This document shows, in pieces, positions 1 through 5,384 of a stretch of 25,586 bases of DNA. Under the pieces are notes generated by a model. That model worked only from the letters and a program-made list of their open reading frames with translations, searched no databases and had not been told where the DNA came from. A program made the translations under genes and the position numbers. The DNA lies in assembly GCA_036380925.1 (NCBI GenBank), contig DASVDW010000181.1:1-25586 (forward strand), written 5' to 3'. The DNA comes from JAICLV01 sp036380925 (GTDB lineage: Bacteria; Actinomycetota; Actinomycetes; Acidothermales; Acidothermaceae). The first letter of the stretch is position 1. The number at the start of each line of letters is the position of its first letter.

Positions 1-1
1 T

Positions 2-154
2 CCAGCACCCCACGACCTCCTTGGGCCGCCCCTCTTCGTCGCGCACCAGCGTCGCCTTCTGATGAAGCCAGACGTACCGCCCGTCCCGGTGCAGGAAGCG
101 GTACTCGAACGTCCCCTGCCCCTCGGCGAAGAACCGCTGCACCTCGACGCGCCG
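2..154 (-). pseudogene. PAS/PAC sensor domain fragment (truncated at both ends)
   Basis: Read on the minus strand, this stretch encodes about 50 residues with the signature of the C-terminal half of a PAS_3-type sensor domain. It has a phenylalanine-rich helix, then FEYRFLHRDGRYVWLHQKA, then VRDEEGRPKEVVGCW, which is the beta-strand region and the PAC-like end. PAS domains bind small ligands or cofactors in signalling proteins such as histidine kinases and diguanylate cyclases. The frame is open to the left window edge. On the right, homology stops near 150-160, where the plus strand begins to encode a different protein. No start codon or upstream half of the domain is present, so this is a fragment. 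The plus-strand reading of the same bases is proline- and leucine-rich and looks like an antisense shadow. The output module of the parent protein cannot be seen. Confidence 0.7.
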
Positions 155-964
155 ACCGACGACACGGTGGTGGCGATCGCGCGTGACGCCCTCGCGGAGA
201 CGCGGGAGTTCGTCGAGCAGCGCGACATCATCACGCTGTACGACGACCCGGTCGAGGTCATCGTGATGCCGGAGATTCATCGCGGTGTGGCAGTGGCGTA
301 CTGCGATCCGCCGGGCGCGCTCGACCCGCCCGACGCGACCACCTTCTTCGCCATCTCGCCGACACCCGAGAGTTGGCCACCGGAGCGGGTGGCGTCGTTC
401 TATCGCGAGTACAACGTGCACGCAATGCGCAATCTCGTCATCCATGAGGCGATGCCTGGCCACGTCGTCCAGCTGTCGCACGGTCGGCGGGCGCCCGAGA
501 CGACGAAGGTGAGGCAGGCGTTTTGGAGCGGCCCGTTCGTCGAAGGTTGGGCCGTTTTCGCTGAAGCAGAGATGATCCGCCACGGCTTCGGCGGCCCGCA
601 GGTGCAGATGCACCAGCTGAAGATGCGGCTGCGCACCGCGATCAACGCGGTGCTCGACGTCCGCGTGCATTGCGACGACCTGTCGCAAGACGACGCGATG
701 GCGCTGATGACCGGTCGCGGCCACCAGGAGGAAGGCGAGGCGGCCGGCAAGTGGCGCCGCGTGTTGCTCACCAGCGCGCAGCTGTCGACGTATCACGTCG
801 GCGTCACGCAAGTCAGCGAAGTGGCCGCACGGCTGCGGTCGGCGCAGCCGTCGTGGAGTGATCGGCAGGTCAACGACGCGTTGCTCGCCCACGGCAACCC
901 GCCGCCGCGCCACCTGGGGGCGCTGCTCGGGCTCACGCGGCCCGGACCGGCGCGGGCGGAATGA
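155..964 (+). CDS. DUF885 family metallopeptidase-like protein, C-terminal part only
   Basis: This encodes the C-terminal part of a DUF885 protein, a family with a gluzincin-like zinc-peptidase fold. The motif IHEAMPGHVVQLSH (HE at 443-448) matches the family's HExxPGH metal site. EGWAVFAE (about 541-564) matches the downstream helix that carries a conserved glutamate. Family members are usually about 550-600 residues, and only about 270 are present here. The frame stays open to the window's left edge and has an ATG at 62. However, the codons before about 155 are the antisense of a PAS domain, so that ATG is unlikely to be a real start. No ribosome binding site or promoter precedes the homologous part. 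The gene is therefore either broken by a rearrangement or lies at a chimeric assembly joint. The stop is TGA at 962-964, 68 bases before the pirin gene. Confidence 0.75.
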   Translation, partial: TDDTVVAIARDALAETREFVEQRDIITLYDDPVEVIVMPEIHRGVAVAYCDPPGALDPPDATTFFAISPTPESWPPERVASFYREYNVHAMRNLVIHEAMPGHVVQLSHGRRAPETTKVRQAFWSGPFVEGWAVFAEAEMIRHGFGGPQVQMHQLKMRLRTAINAVLDVRVHCDDLSQDDAMALMTGRGHQEEGEAAGKWRRVLLTSAQLSTYHVGVTQVSEVAARLRSAQPSWSDRQVNDALLAHGNPPPRHLGALLGLTRPGPARAE

Positions 965-982
965 TTGCTTATGCAACTATGT
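965..982. promoter_or_regulatory. Possible operator upstream of the pirin gene
   Basis: Between the DUF885 stop and the pirin gene is an unusually AT-rich stretch with an inverted repeat, TTGC-TTAT-GCAA at 965-976, followed by CTATGTTT. Read on the minus strand it resembles TAGTTGCATA half-site palindromes typical of MarR-like operators. That regulator assignment is inference, and no regulator gene is adjacent. Confidence 0.3.
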
Positions 983-1032
983 TTCCCAGGTCGGACGCCG
1001 TAACCTAGCGGCGAGTCCCCCAGGAGGCCGTG

Positions 1033-2043
1033 ATGCCAGCAGTCACCGTTGAGAACACCCTTGCGCTGCCGCGCCTACCGCAGACCGACCCCGCGGTCGA
1101 CGCCGACCGGCCGGTGGTCTCGGTGACCACCGCGCCGTCCGGCTTCGAGGGCGAGGGGTTTCCGGTGCGGCGCGCCTTCGCCGGTGTCGACCTGCGCGCG
1201 CTCGATCCGTTTGTTCACATGGACCAGATGGGCGAGGTCGAGTACGCGCCCGGTGAGCCCAAGGGCACGCCGTGGCACCCGCACCGCGGCTTCGAGACCG
1301 TCACCTACATGATCGACGGGCTGTTCGAGCACCACGACTCGCAAGGCGGCGGCGGCCTGATCACCAACGGCGACACCCAGTGGATGACCGCGGGCGCCGG
1401 CATCTTGCACATCGAGACGCCGCCGGAGCACCTGGTCGCGAGCGGCGGCCTGTTCCACGGCTTCCAGCTGTGGGTCAACCTGCCGAAGGCGCTGAAGTTC
1501 GCCGCGCCGCGGTACCAGGACATCCGCGCCTCCGCGGTGTCGCTGCTCACGTCTCCGGACGGCGGCGCGCTGCTGCGCGTCATCGCCGGCGAGGTGGCCG
1601 GTCACCCCGGCCCGGGCGTCACGCACACCCCGATTTCCTTGGTGCACGCGACTTTGTCGGCGGGCGCGTCGGTCACCGTGCCCTGGCGGCCAGACTTCAA
1701 CGCGCTTGTCTACACGCTGGCCGGCAAGGGTTCGGTCGGCGCGGAGCGTCGTCCGATTCGGATGGGCCAGCTGGCCGTCTTCGGCGCCGGCGACACGATC
1801 ACCATCGCGGCCGACCAATCGCAGGAGTCGCGCAGCCCGTCGCTCGACGTGCTGATCCTCGGCGGCCAGCCGATCCGTGAGCCGGTCGCCGCATACGGGC
1901 CGTTCGTGATGAACACCAAGGCCGAGCTGATGCAGGCCTTCGAGGACTACCAGGCCGGCCGGCTCGGGGTCATCCCGGCTGAGCACGCGCGGTTGCCGCA
2001 CGCCGGCGTCGCAGGGGAGACCACGGCGGACGACGTCGAGTGA
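1033..2043 (+). CDS. Pirin family protein
   Basis: A bicupin pirin of 336 residues. The N-terminal cupin has the pirin metal site: H82 and H84 in WHPHRGFETVTY, and H126 and E128 in GILHIETP. These match the three-His, one-Glu iron site of characterised pirins. Some bacterial pirins have quercetin 2,3-dioxygenase activity and others act as redox or regulatory proteins, so the substrate here is unknown. The C-terminal cupin follows from about residue 190. The start is chosen as ATG 1033 because a strong AGGAGG lies at 1022-1027 with a 5-base spacer. A GTG at 1030 is in frame but would sit only 2 bases from it. The gene stands alone, with an AT-rich inverted repeat upstream and a short hairpin downstream. 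Confidence 0.9.
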   Translation: MPAVTVENTLALPRLPQTDPAVDADRPVVSVTTAPSGFEGEGFPVRRAFAGVDLRALDPFVHMDQMGEVEYAPGEPKGTPWHPHRGFETVTYMIDGLFEHHDSQGGGGLITNGDTQWMTAGAGILHIETPPEHLVASGGLFHGFQLWVNLPKALKFAAPRYQDIRASAVSLLTSPDGGALLRVIAGEVAGHPGPGVTHTPISLVHATLSAGASVTVPWRPDFNALVYTLAGKGSVGAERRPIRMGQLAVFGAGDTITIAADQSQESRSPSLDVLILGGQPIREPVAAYGPFVMNTKAELMQAFEDYQAGRLGVIPAEHARLPHAGVAGETTADDVE

Positions 2044-2061
2044 ACGGCGGTGTTGCGCAAG

Positions 2062-2076
2062 CCTAACGGTCTTAGG
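2062..2076. terminator. Short hairpin between convergent pirin gene and minus-strand ORF
   Basis: CCTAA-CGGTC-TTAGG forms a 5-base-pair stem with a 5-base loop, 18 bases after the pirin stop and overlapping the stop codon of the convergent ORF. There is no T-tract, so a terminator role is weak inference. Confidence 0.25.
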
Positions 2077-2290
2077 TAGGCCGAACGACTTTGCGGACGA
2101 CGCGCTCCGCGGGGTAGGGCGACTCGAGCGCATGCTCCCCGCGGCCGAGCCAGGCCTGGAGGTCGGGGGCGTGGAGCCGGGCACCGCTTGCGACGAACAG
2201 CGCGACGAGCCGCGGACCCAGCCTGCGTGCTTCTACGTCGTTGACGACCGGCGAGATGCGAGTCGGGCCATGCTTCCTCAGTGGTACCAC
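2072..2290 (-). CDS. Unrecognised protein, probable C-terminal remnant
   Basis: A minus-strand frame ending in TAA at 2074-2072 encodes about 72 residues with coding character: most third positions are G or C, and the sequence is helix-like, for example RLGPRLVALFVASGARLHAP and LQAWLGRGEHALESPYP. I do not recognise the family. No good start exists. The available codons (TTG at 2314, GTG at 2290 or 2287) lie inside or beyond the palindromic operator of the toxin-antitoxin module, and none has a ribosome binding site. The most likely reading is that this is the tail of a gene whose 5' part was lost where the TA module now lies. It could instead be a small intact protein divergent from the antitoxin. 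Confidence 0.4.
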   Translation of the reverse strand: MVPLRKHGPTRISPVVNDVEARRLGPRLVALFVASGARLHAPDLQAWLGRGEHALESPYPAERVVRKVVRPT

Positions 2291-2301
2291 GGTGGTACCA
2301 T
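2281..2301 (+). promoter_or_regulatory. Tandem palindromic operator and promoter of the toxin-antitoxin module
   Basis: GTGGTACCAC at 2281-2290 is a perfect 10-base palindrome. TGGTACCA recurs at 2293-2300, exactly 11 bases (one helical turn) further on. This is the arrangement expected for cooperative binding of ribbon-helix-helix dimers. The second copy contains TACCAT (2296-2301), a plausible -10 element. That would start transcription near 2308, at or just before the antitoxin start, so bound antitoxin would block RNA polymerase. Autoregulation is inferred from the antitoxin family. Confidence 0.65.
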
Positions 2302-2313
2302 TCGTTCGTGGCA

Positions 2314-2505
2314 ATGAACCTACGACTGTCCGACGAGGACGCCGCGGCGCTGCGGCGAAAAGCGGTGGAAGAAGGCCGCTCGATGCAAGAGGTCGCCCGG
2401 ACGGCGATCCGCGAGTACACCACCGACCGACGGAGGCGCCTCGCGGCCGCGATCGAGCGCATCCGCGCAGAGGACGCGGAACTGCTCGAGCGCTTGTCCA
2501 AGTGA
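2314..2505 (+). CDS. Ribbon-helix-helix (CopG-type) antitoxin
   Basis: A 63-residue protein. MNLRLSDEDAAALRRKAVEE matches the beta-strand and first helix of ribbon-helix-helix DNA-binding proteins. It is followed by a second helix around EVARTAIREY and a basic, helical tail that should wrap the toxin. It is predicted to neutralise the downstream Doc toxin and to repress its own operon through the tandem TGGTACCA palindromes just upstream. The start is ATG 2314. An in-frame GTG at 2308 would coincide with the predicted transcription start and is a plausible leaderless start. No ribosome binding site is seen. The stop overlaps the toxin start by four bases (GTGA), so the two are translationally coupled. 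Confidence 0.85.
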   Translation: MNLRLSDEDAAALRRKAVEEGRSMQEVARTAIREYTTDRRRRLAAAIERIRAEDAELLERLSK

Positions 2506-2885
2506 GCGAACCCGAGCCGATTGACTACCTGTCCGCAGATGACTTGGTAGAGATCGCGGCCGGCGTGCTTGGCGAGGTGCACATCCGTGACACCGGATTG
2601 CTTGCTTCGGCCGCAGCGCGCCCCTCGACAACGGTCTTCGGCACCGACGCATACGTCACGTTCGCCGAAAAGGCCGCGGCGCTCATACACTCGCTGGCTC
2701 GCAACCACGCGCTCGTAGACGGCAACAAACGCCTCGCCTGGTCGGCCGCGCGCACGTTCTGCCTGCTCAACGAGCGCGACATCGGTCACGACGTCGACGA
2801 AGCGGAGCGGTTCGTTCTAGCCGTCGCCGCGGGCGAAGTCGACCTCCCCGAAATCGCGGCGTGGCTCGACGCTCACCTCATCTAG
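2502..2885 (+). CDS. Doc/Fic family toxin of a type II toxin-antitoxin system
   Basis: A 127-residue Fic-fold protein of the death-on-curing class. The active-site motif HALVDGNKRLAW corresponds to the Fic consensus HxFx(D/E)GNxR. It has the catalytic histidine, the metal-binding aspartate and the GNKR phosphate-binding loop, although the usual residue after the histidine is replaced by alanine. Doc of phage P1 phosphorylates EF-Tu, whereas other Fic proteins AMPylate, so the chemistry here is not decided by sequence. The N-terminal YLSADDLVEIA and the conserved region with DTGLLASAAARP are typical of Doc proteins in actinobacteria. The start is GTG 2502, overlapping the antitoxin stop (GTGA). 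The gene is full length for the family, with no disruption. Confidence 0.9.
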   Translation: MSEPEPIDYLSADDLVEIAAGVLGEVHIRDTGLLASAAARPSTTVFGTDAYVTFAEKAAALIHSLARNHALVDGNKRLAWSAARTFCLLNERDIGHDVDEAERFVLAVAAGEVDLPEIAAWLDAHLI

Positions 2886-2886
2886 G

Positions 2887-3423
2887 CGGAACCCAACCAG
2901 TAAACCTCCAGCTGCCGAGCGGGCACTGATCGACGCGTCCTTCCGCGCCGTCGAGTTGCAGGGCCGGTTTTCAGACGGCACCGGCATCCACGTCGTTGTG
3001 GCTGCTGAGGCCATCATGGTTCGCGGCCGCGCCATGGTCGCCACCGCTGTCGTTAGAGACGCGCAAGGGAACGTCGTACCACCTCTGCCCCCGGCGCCGA
3101 CGAAGGCACCGGTTTACCTCGATCTCGCCGACCGGGATCCGGCTGTGCGCGAGGTCCTTCAGCTGCTGTCCGACGATCACCAGGACTGGTTCACGCTCTA
3201 CAAGATGATGGAGATCGTGCGAGACGATGGGGGTGGGCTCGGCGCCTTCGCAACCAAGAGGGAGATCAGCGCCTTTGGCGCATCCGCGAACCACCCGGTC
3301 GTCAGCGGCGAGGCGGCGAGACATGCGCGTCAGTCGGGCAAAGTGCCGCGGCACTCCATGACCATTGACGAGGGACGGGCGTTCATCCAACGAATTGTTC
3401 GGGCCTGGCTGGCGTCGAAGTAG
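2887..3423 (+). pseudogene. Conserved hypothetical protein, 5' end apparently missing
   Basis: An open frame with good coding character that I do not recognise as a named family. Visible blocks are a beta-rich start (FSDGTGIHVVVAAEA), a proline-rich linker (VVPPLPPAP), then an all-helical domain containing VYLDLADRDPAVREVLQLLS, DWFTLYKMMEIVRDD and FIQRIVRAWLASK. Protein-like sequence extends upstream of the first usable start (TTG 2956), for example AAERALIDASFRAVELQGR, back to about 2910. There is no ATG, GTG or TTG in that part and the frame runs into the doc gene. The natural 5' end therefore seems to be missing, as if lost when the toxin-antitoxin module arrived. A shortened protein from TTG 2956 (155 residues) is possible. 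The stop is TAG at 3421-3423. Confidence 0.5.
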
Positions 3424-3572
3424 CACCCGACCCGACCTCGTGTAACGCCGGCTGGGTCCGTGGTCGCGCTCTGCTCGAACCGTCAAGTAGTGTCCGCTGT
3501 GCGACATCCGTATCTCGCCATGAGCGGGCGGACCATCCCGCGGGGCGCTTGCCGACGTCCGGGTGGCTCAGA

Positions 3573-3614
3573 CCCATGACTCAGAGCAAAGGCGCATGAA
3601 AAGCATCCCTGACC
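3573..3614 (+). repeat. Left copy of direct repeat flanking the arsR-VOC pair
   Basis: 42 bases that match 4463-4504 at 32 positions, including the exact 14-base core GACTCAGAGCAAAG (3578-3591). The copies are in direct orientation, 890 bases apart, and bracket the arsR-VOC genes. They could be remnants of an insertion or recombination event or a duplicated upstream region. Confidence 0.6.
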
Positions 3615-3661
3615 AGCAGCCGGCCAGCCGCAAGAACAAAGGCGAAGCAGCCCCGGCGCGC

Positions 3662-3677
3662 CGGTTCAGCTGAACCG
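3662..3677. repeat. Perfect 16-base palindrome CGGTTCAGCTGAACCG
   Basis: A perfect self-complementary site 57 bases beyond the stop of the minus-strand VOC gene. As RNA it could form a 6-base-pair stem with an AGCT loop, but no T-tract follows on either strand. It is either a weak transcription end signal or a protein-binding site. Confidence 0.4.
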
Positions 3678-3733
3678 CGTTCCGGACGTGTCGCGGTCGA
3701 CCACGGCGCCCGCGGCATCCAGGCGCTCCGGCG

Positions 3734-4120
3734 CTACTTCCGGGCGGCCAACTGAATGAGGTTGCCACAAGTGTCGTCGAAAACGGCGGTGACGACCGGT
3801 CCCATGTCCAGCGGGGCCTGAGTGAATGTCACGCCCAGCGCCTTCAAGCGCTCGTACTCGGCCTCGACATCCTCGACCGCGAACGACGCGGCTGGAATGC
3901 CGTCCGCGACGAGTGCCTCCTTGAAGGGCCGGACGGCGGGATGACTGTCCGGTTCCAGCAGCAGTTGAGGTCCGCCGGGGTCATCGGGTGACACCATGGT
4001 CAGCCACCGGTCGGCGCCGATCGGGACATCGTCTTTCGTCTGGAATCTGAGCACGTCGCGGTAGAAGCGATGCGCCTTTTCCTGGTCGTCGACGAAAACG
4101 TGAGTGATGTAGATCCTCAT
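3734..4120 (-). CDS. VOC family (glyoxalase/bleomycin-resistance-like) protein
   Basis: A 128-residue vicinal-oxygen-chelate protein. Two beta-alpha-beta-beta-beta units are recognisable. The first begins MRIYITHVFVDDQEKAHRFY, a typical VOC opening with a metal-ligand histidine. The second ends with TAVFDDTCGNLIQLAAR, where the DTCGN loop precedes the last strand. Members include glyoxalases, dioxygenases and antibiotic-binding proteins, and the substrate here cannot be told. The start ATG 4120 overlaps the stop of the upstream arsR gene by four bases (ATGA), so it is translated with the repressor. ArsR-VOC pairs are common in actinobacteria, and the VOC protein is presumably the function the repressor controls. 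Confidence 0.85.
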   Translation of the reverse strand: MRIYITHVFVDDQEKAHRFYRDVLRFQTKDDVPIGADRWLTMVSPDDPGGPQLLLEPDSHPAVRPFKEALVADGIPAASFAVEDVEAEYERLKALGVTFTQAPLDMGPVVTAVFDDTCGNLIQLAARK

Positions 4121-4401
4121 GTCGGCTCCTGGTGCGTGATTGGCCACCGCTCGACGATGGCTAGCAGCGGTGTCGTGTCGAGCTGATGGAACTTGTAGCG
4201 ACCCTCGCGCCGCGTGACCACCAGCCCGGCGGCTTCGAGGATGTCGAGGTGTTGCGAGATCGCTTGCCGCGTGACACTGAGGCCGTGCTTCATGATGAGG
4301 CGCCCGCAGAGCTCGAACAGGGTCTGGTTGTCCCTTGCTGCCAGCTCGTCGAGGATGGCGCGGCGCGTCGGGTCGGCGATGGCCTTGAACACGTCCGCCA
4401 C
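4117..4401 (-). CDS. ArsR/SmtB family transcriptional repressor
   Basis: A 94-residue winged-helix repressor beginning VADVFKAIADPTRRAILDEL, the hallmark of ArsR proteins, followed by the recognition helix SVTRQAISQHLDILEAAGLV and the wing TRREGRYKFHQLD. No ELCVCDL-type metal-binding cysteine motif is present in alpha-3 (it reads LFELCGRL), so it is probably not a classical arsenic or cadmium sensor. The start is placed at GTG 4401 because a -35/-10 promoter pair lies immediately upstream and would begin transcription at about 4403-4402, giving a leaderless message. An earlier in-frame ATG (4434) overlaps the -35 element and is unlikely. The stop overlaps the VOC start. Confidence 0.88.
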   Translation of the reverse strand: MADVFKAIADPTRRAILDELAARDNQTLFELCGRLIMKHGLSVTRQAISQHLDILEAAGLVVTRREGRYKFHQLDTTPLLAIVERWPITHQEPT

Positions 4402-4402
4402 G

Positions 4403-4439
4403 TGCCGAAACGATAGGCAAGCAGATGCTTGCATGTCAA
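4403..4439 (-). promoter_or_regulatory. arsR promoter with operator in the spacer
   Basis: On the minus strand there is a perfect -35 element TTGACA (4439-4434), an 18-base spacer and a -10 element TATCGT (4415-4410). The spacer is almost entirely filled by the inverted repeat GCAAGCA-TC-TGCTTGC (4432-4417). This is the natural operator for the ArsR dimer encoded just downstream, where binding would exclude RNA polymerase. The expected transcription start falls one or two bases before the GTG at 4401. Confidence 0.75.
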
Positions 4440-4462
4440 CCGTCTTTGGCGCTGACTCAAAA

Positions 4463-4504
4463 CCCACGACTCAGAGCAAAGCGGCTCGAGAAGCAACCCG
4501 ATCC
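4463..4504 (+). repeat. Right copy of direct repeat flanking the arsR-VOC pair
   Basis: The partner of 3573-3614. It matches at 32 of 42 positions with the exact core GACTCAGAGCAAAG (4468-4481). It lies about 30 bases upstream of the arsR -35 element and just past the iclR stop. Confidence 0.6.
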
Positions 4505-4529
4505 GGTGTCAGGCGAGCCAAACGTCAAT

Positions 4530-5300
4530 TCACCCGGTGCGGGAGCCGGCCATCCGTTTCGCTAAACGTTCGGCGGTCGCGCTCACCACTCCGGCCAGCG
4601 CGGCTCTCTCGTCGTCCGAAGAAATGGTGGAGGACGGGAAGGTGCAGCTGATCGCGGCGGCGGGGCGTCGTCCGTAGTCGAACACGCACGTCGCGACGGA
4701 GGCGATGCCAGACGTGACGTGGCCGTCTTCCTCCGACCACCCGCGGGCCCGTTCCAACGCCAGCAGGTTGCGCAACTCACTCGGCGTGCGTGGACCAAAA
4801 CCGGTGCGATCGACGAACGCGTCGCGATTCGGAAACAGCGCGCGCACCTGCGCCCGCGGCAAGGCGGCCAGCATTGACCGACCGCTCGCGGTCAAATGCG
4901 CAGGCAGTCGCACGCCGACATCCGTGATAACCGGCGCTGCGTGCTCCGGCTGTTCTTTGACGACGTACAGCGTTTCGCGACCGTGCAGCACACCCAGATG
5001 CACGGTTTGGCCAGTGCGTTCGACCAGCTGTCGAAGCAGTGGCCGCGCCAACCGCTCAAGCGGGTCGTTGCGCAGGTAGGCGGTGCCGAGCTCGAACGCT
5101 CCGACACCGAGCCCATAGGCGCGAGCCTCCGGCAGGTGGACGACAAATCCCTCGGCGGCCAGCACGGTTAGCAGGTGATACACGGTCGACCTCGGCAGCC
5201 CGAGGTCTCGCGCCAACACGGCCGCCGGCACCGGCCCGGGGTGGGCCGCGAGCGCGCGCAACAGTCCGATCGCGCGGCTCACTGCTGGCACGCTGCTCAA
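4530..5300 (-). CDS. IclR family transcriptional regulator, probable regulator of the hut operon
   Basis: A 256-residue IclR protein. Residues about 5-65 form the N-terminal winged helix, with VSRAIGLLRALAAHP, the recognition region LGLPRSTVYHLLTVLAAEGFV and the wing. Residues about 75-245 form the effector domain, with LRQLVERTGQTVHLGVLHG, the LPAHLTASGRSMLAALP block that lines the ligand pocket, and the late ISCTFPSSTISSDDE segment. It is transcribed away from hutH across an 84-base gap that contains a near-perfect palindrome, so it is very likely the pathway regulator, responding to histidine or urocanate (inference). The start is TTG 5300, preceded by AAGGCGG. A GTG at 5291 is an alternative. 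Actinobacterial hut operons are often controlled by IclR-type rather than HutC-type proteins. Confidence 0.9.
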   Translation of the reverse strand: MSSVPAVSRAIGLLRALAAHPGPVPAAVLARDLGLPRSTVYHLLTVLAAEGFVVHLPEARAYGLGVGAFELGTAYLRNDPLERLARPLLRQLVERTGQTVHLGVLHGRETLYVVKEQPEHAAPVITDVGVRLPAHLTASGRSMLAALPRAQVRALFPNRDAFVDRTGFGPRTPSELRNLLALERARGWSEEDGHVTSGIASVATCVFDYGRRPAAAISCTFPSSTISSDDERAALAGVVSATAERLAKRMAGSRTG

Positions 5301-5313
5301 CGACGCCGCCTTG

Positions 5314-5335
5314 TGTCTGGGATCTCAGACATAAT
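5314..5335. promoter_or_regulatory. Operator and hutH promoter between iclR and hutH
   Basis: TGTCTG-GGATCT-CAGACA (5314-5331) is a near-perfect 18-base palindrome with only one mismatched pair in the centre. It overlaps CATAAT (5330-5335), a strong -10 for the plus strand. No good -35 lies at the right distance (GCCTTG at 5307-5312 is weak), which suggests activator dependence or a repressible weak promoter. The IclR protein encoded alongside is the obvious ligand of the palindrome. Confidence 0.6.
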
Positions 5336-5384
5336 CGTAGGCGCGATCGCGACAAGGCGGGGATCTTCGCGGTGAACTAGGCCT

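Larger units (their letters stand above)
3424..3733. other. Gene-free stretch with a palindrome and one copy of a direct repeat
   Basis: No convincing gene lies here on either strand; frames are short and have no family match. It holds one copy of the repeat CCCATGACTCAGAGCAAAG (3573-3591), which recurs beyond the arsR gene, and the palindrome at 3662-3677. The VOC gene ends at 3734 on the minus strand. I see no tRNA or structured RNA. Confidence 0.6.

Noticed and set aside
62..154. ATG at 62 as the true start of the DUF885 gene, giving a 300-residue protein
   Set aside because: The first 30 residues are the antisense of a PAS domain, have no DUF885 similarity, and no ribosome binding site precedes the ATG.
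1075..2184. 369-residue minus-strand frame opposite the pirin gene
   Set aside because: Arginine-rich, low-complexity shadow of a clear plus-strand gene; common in high-GC DNA. The same applies to the long minus-strand frames opposite hutU, the M20 gene and hutF.
3424..3560. Possible tRNA-like segment (GTTCGAGCAG on the minus strand)
   Set aside because: No acceptor stem, anticodon arm or other conserved tRNA positions can be folded around it.
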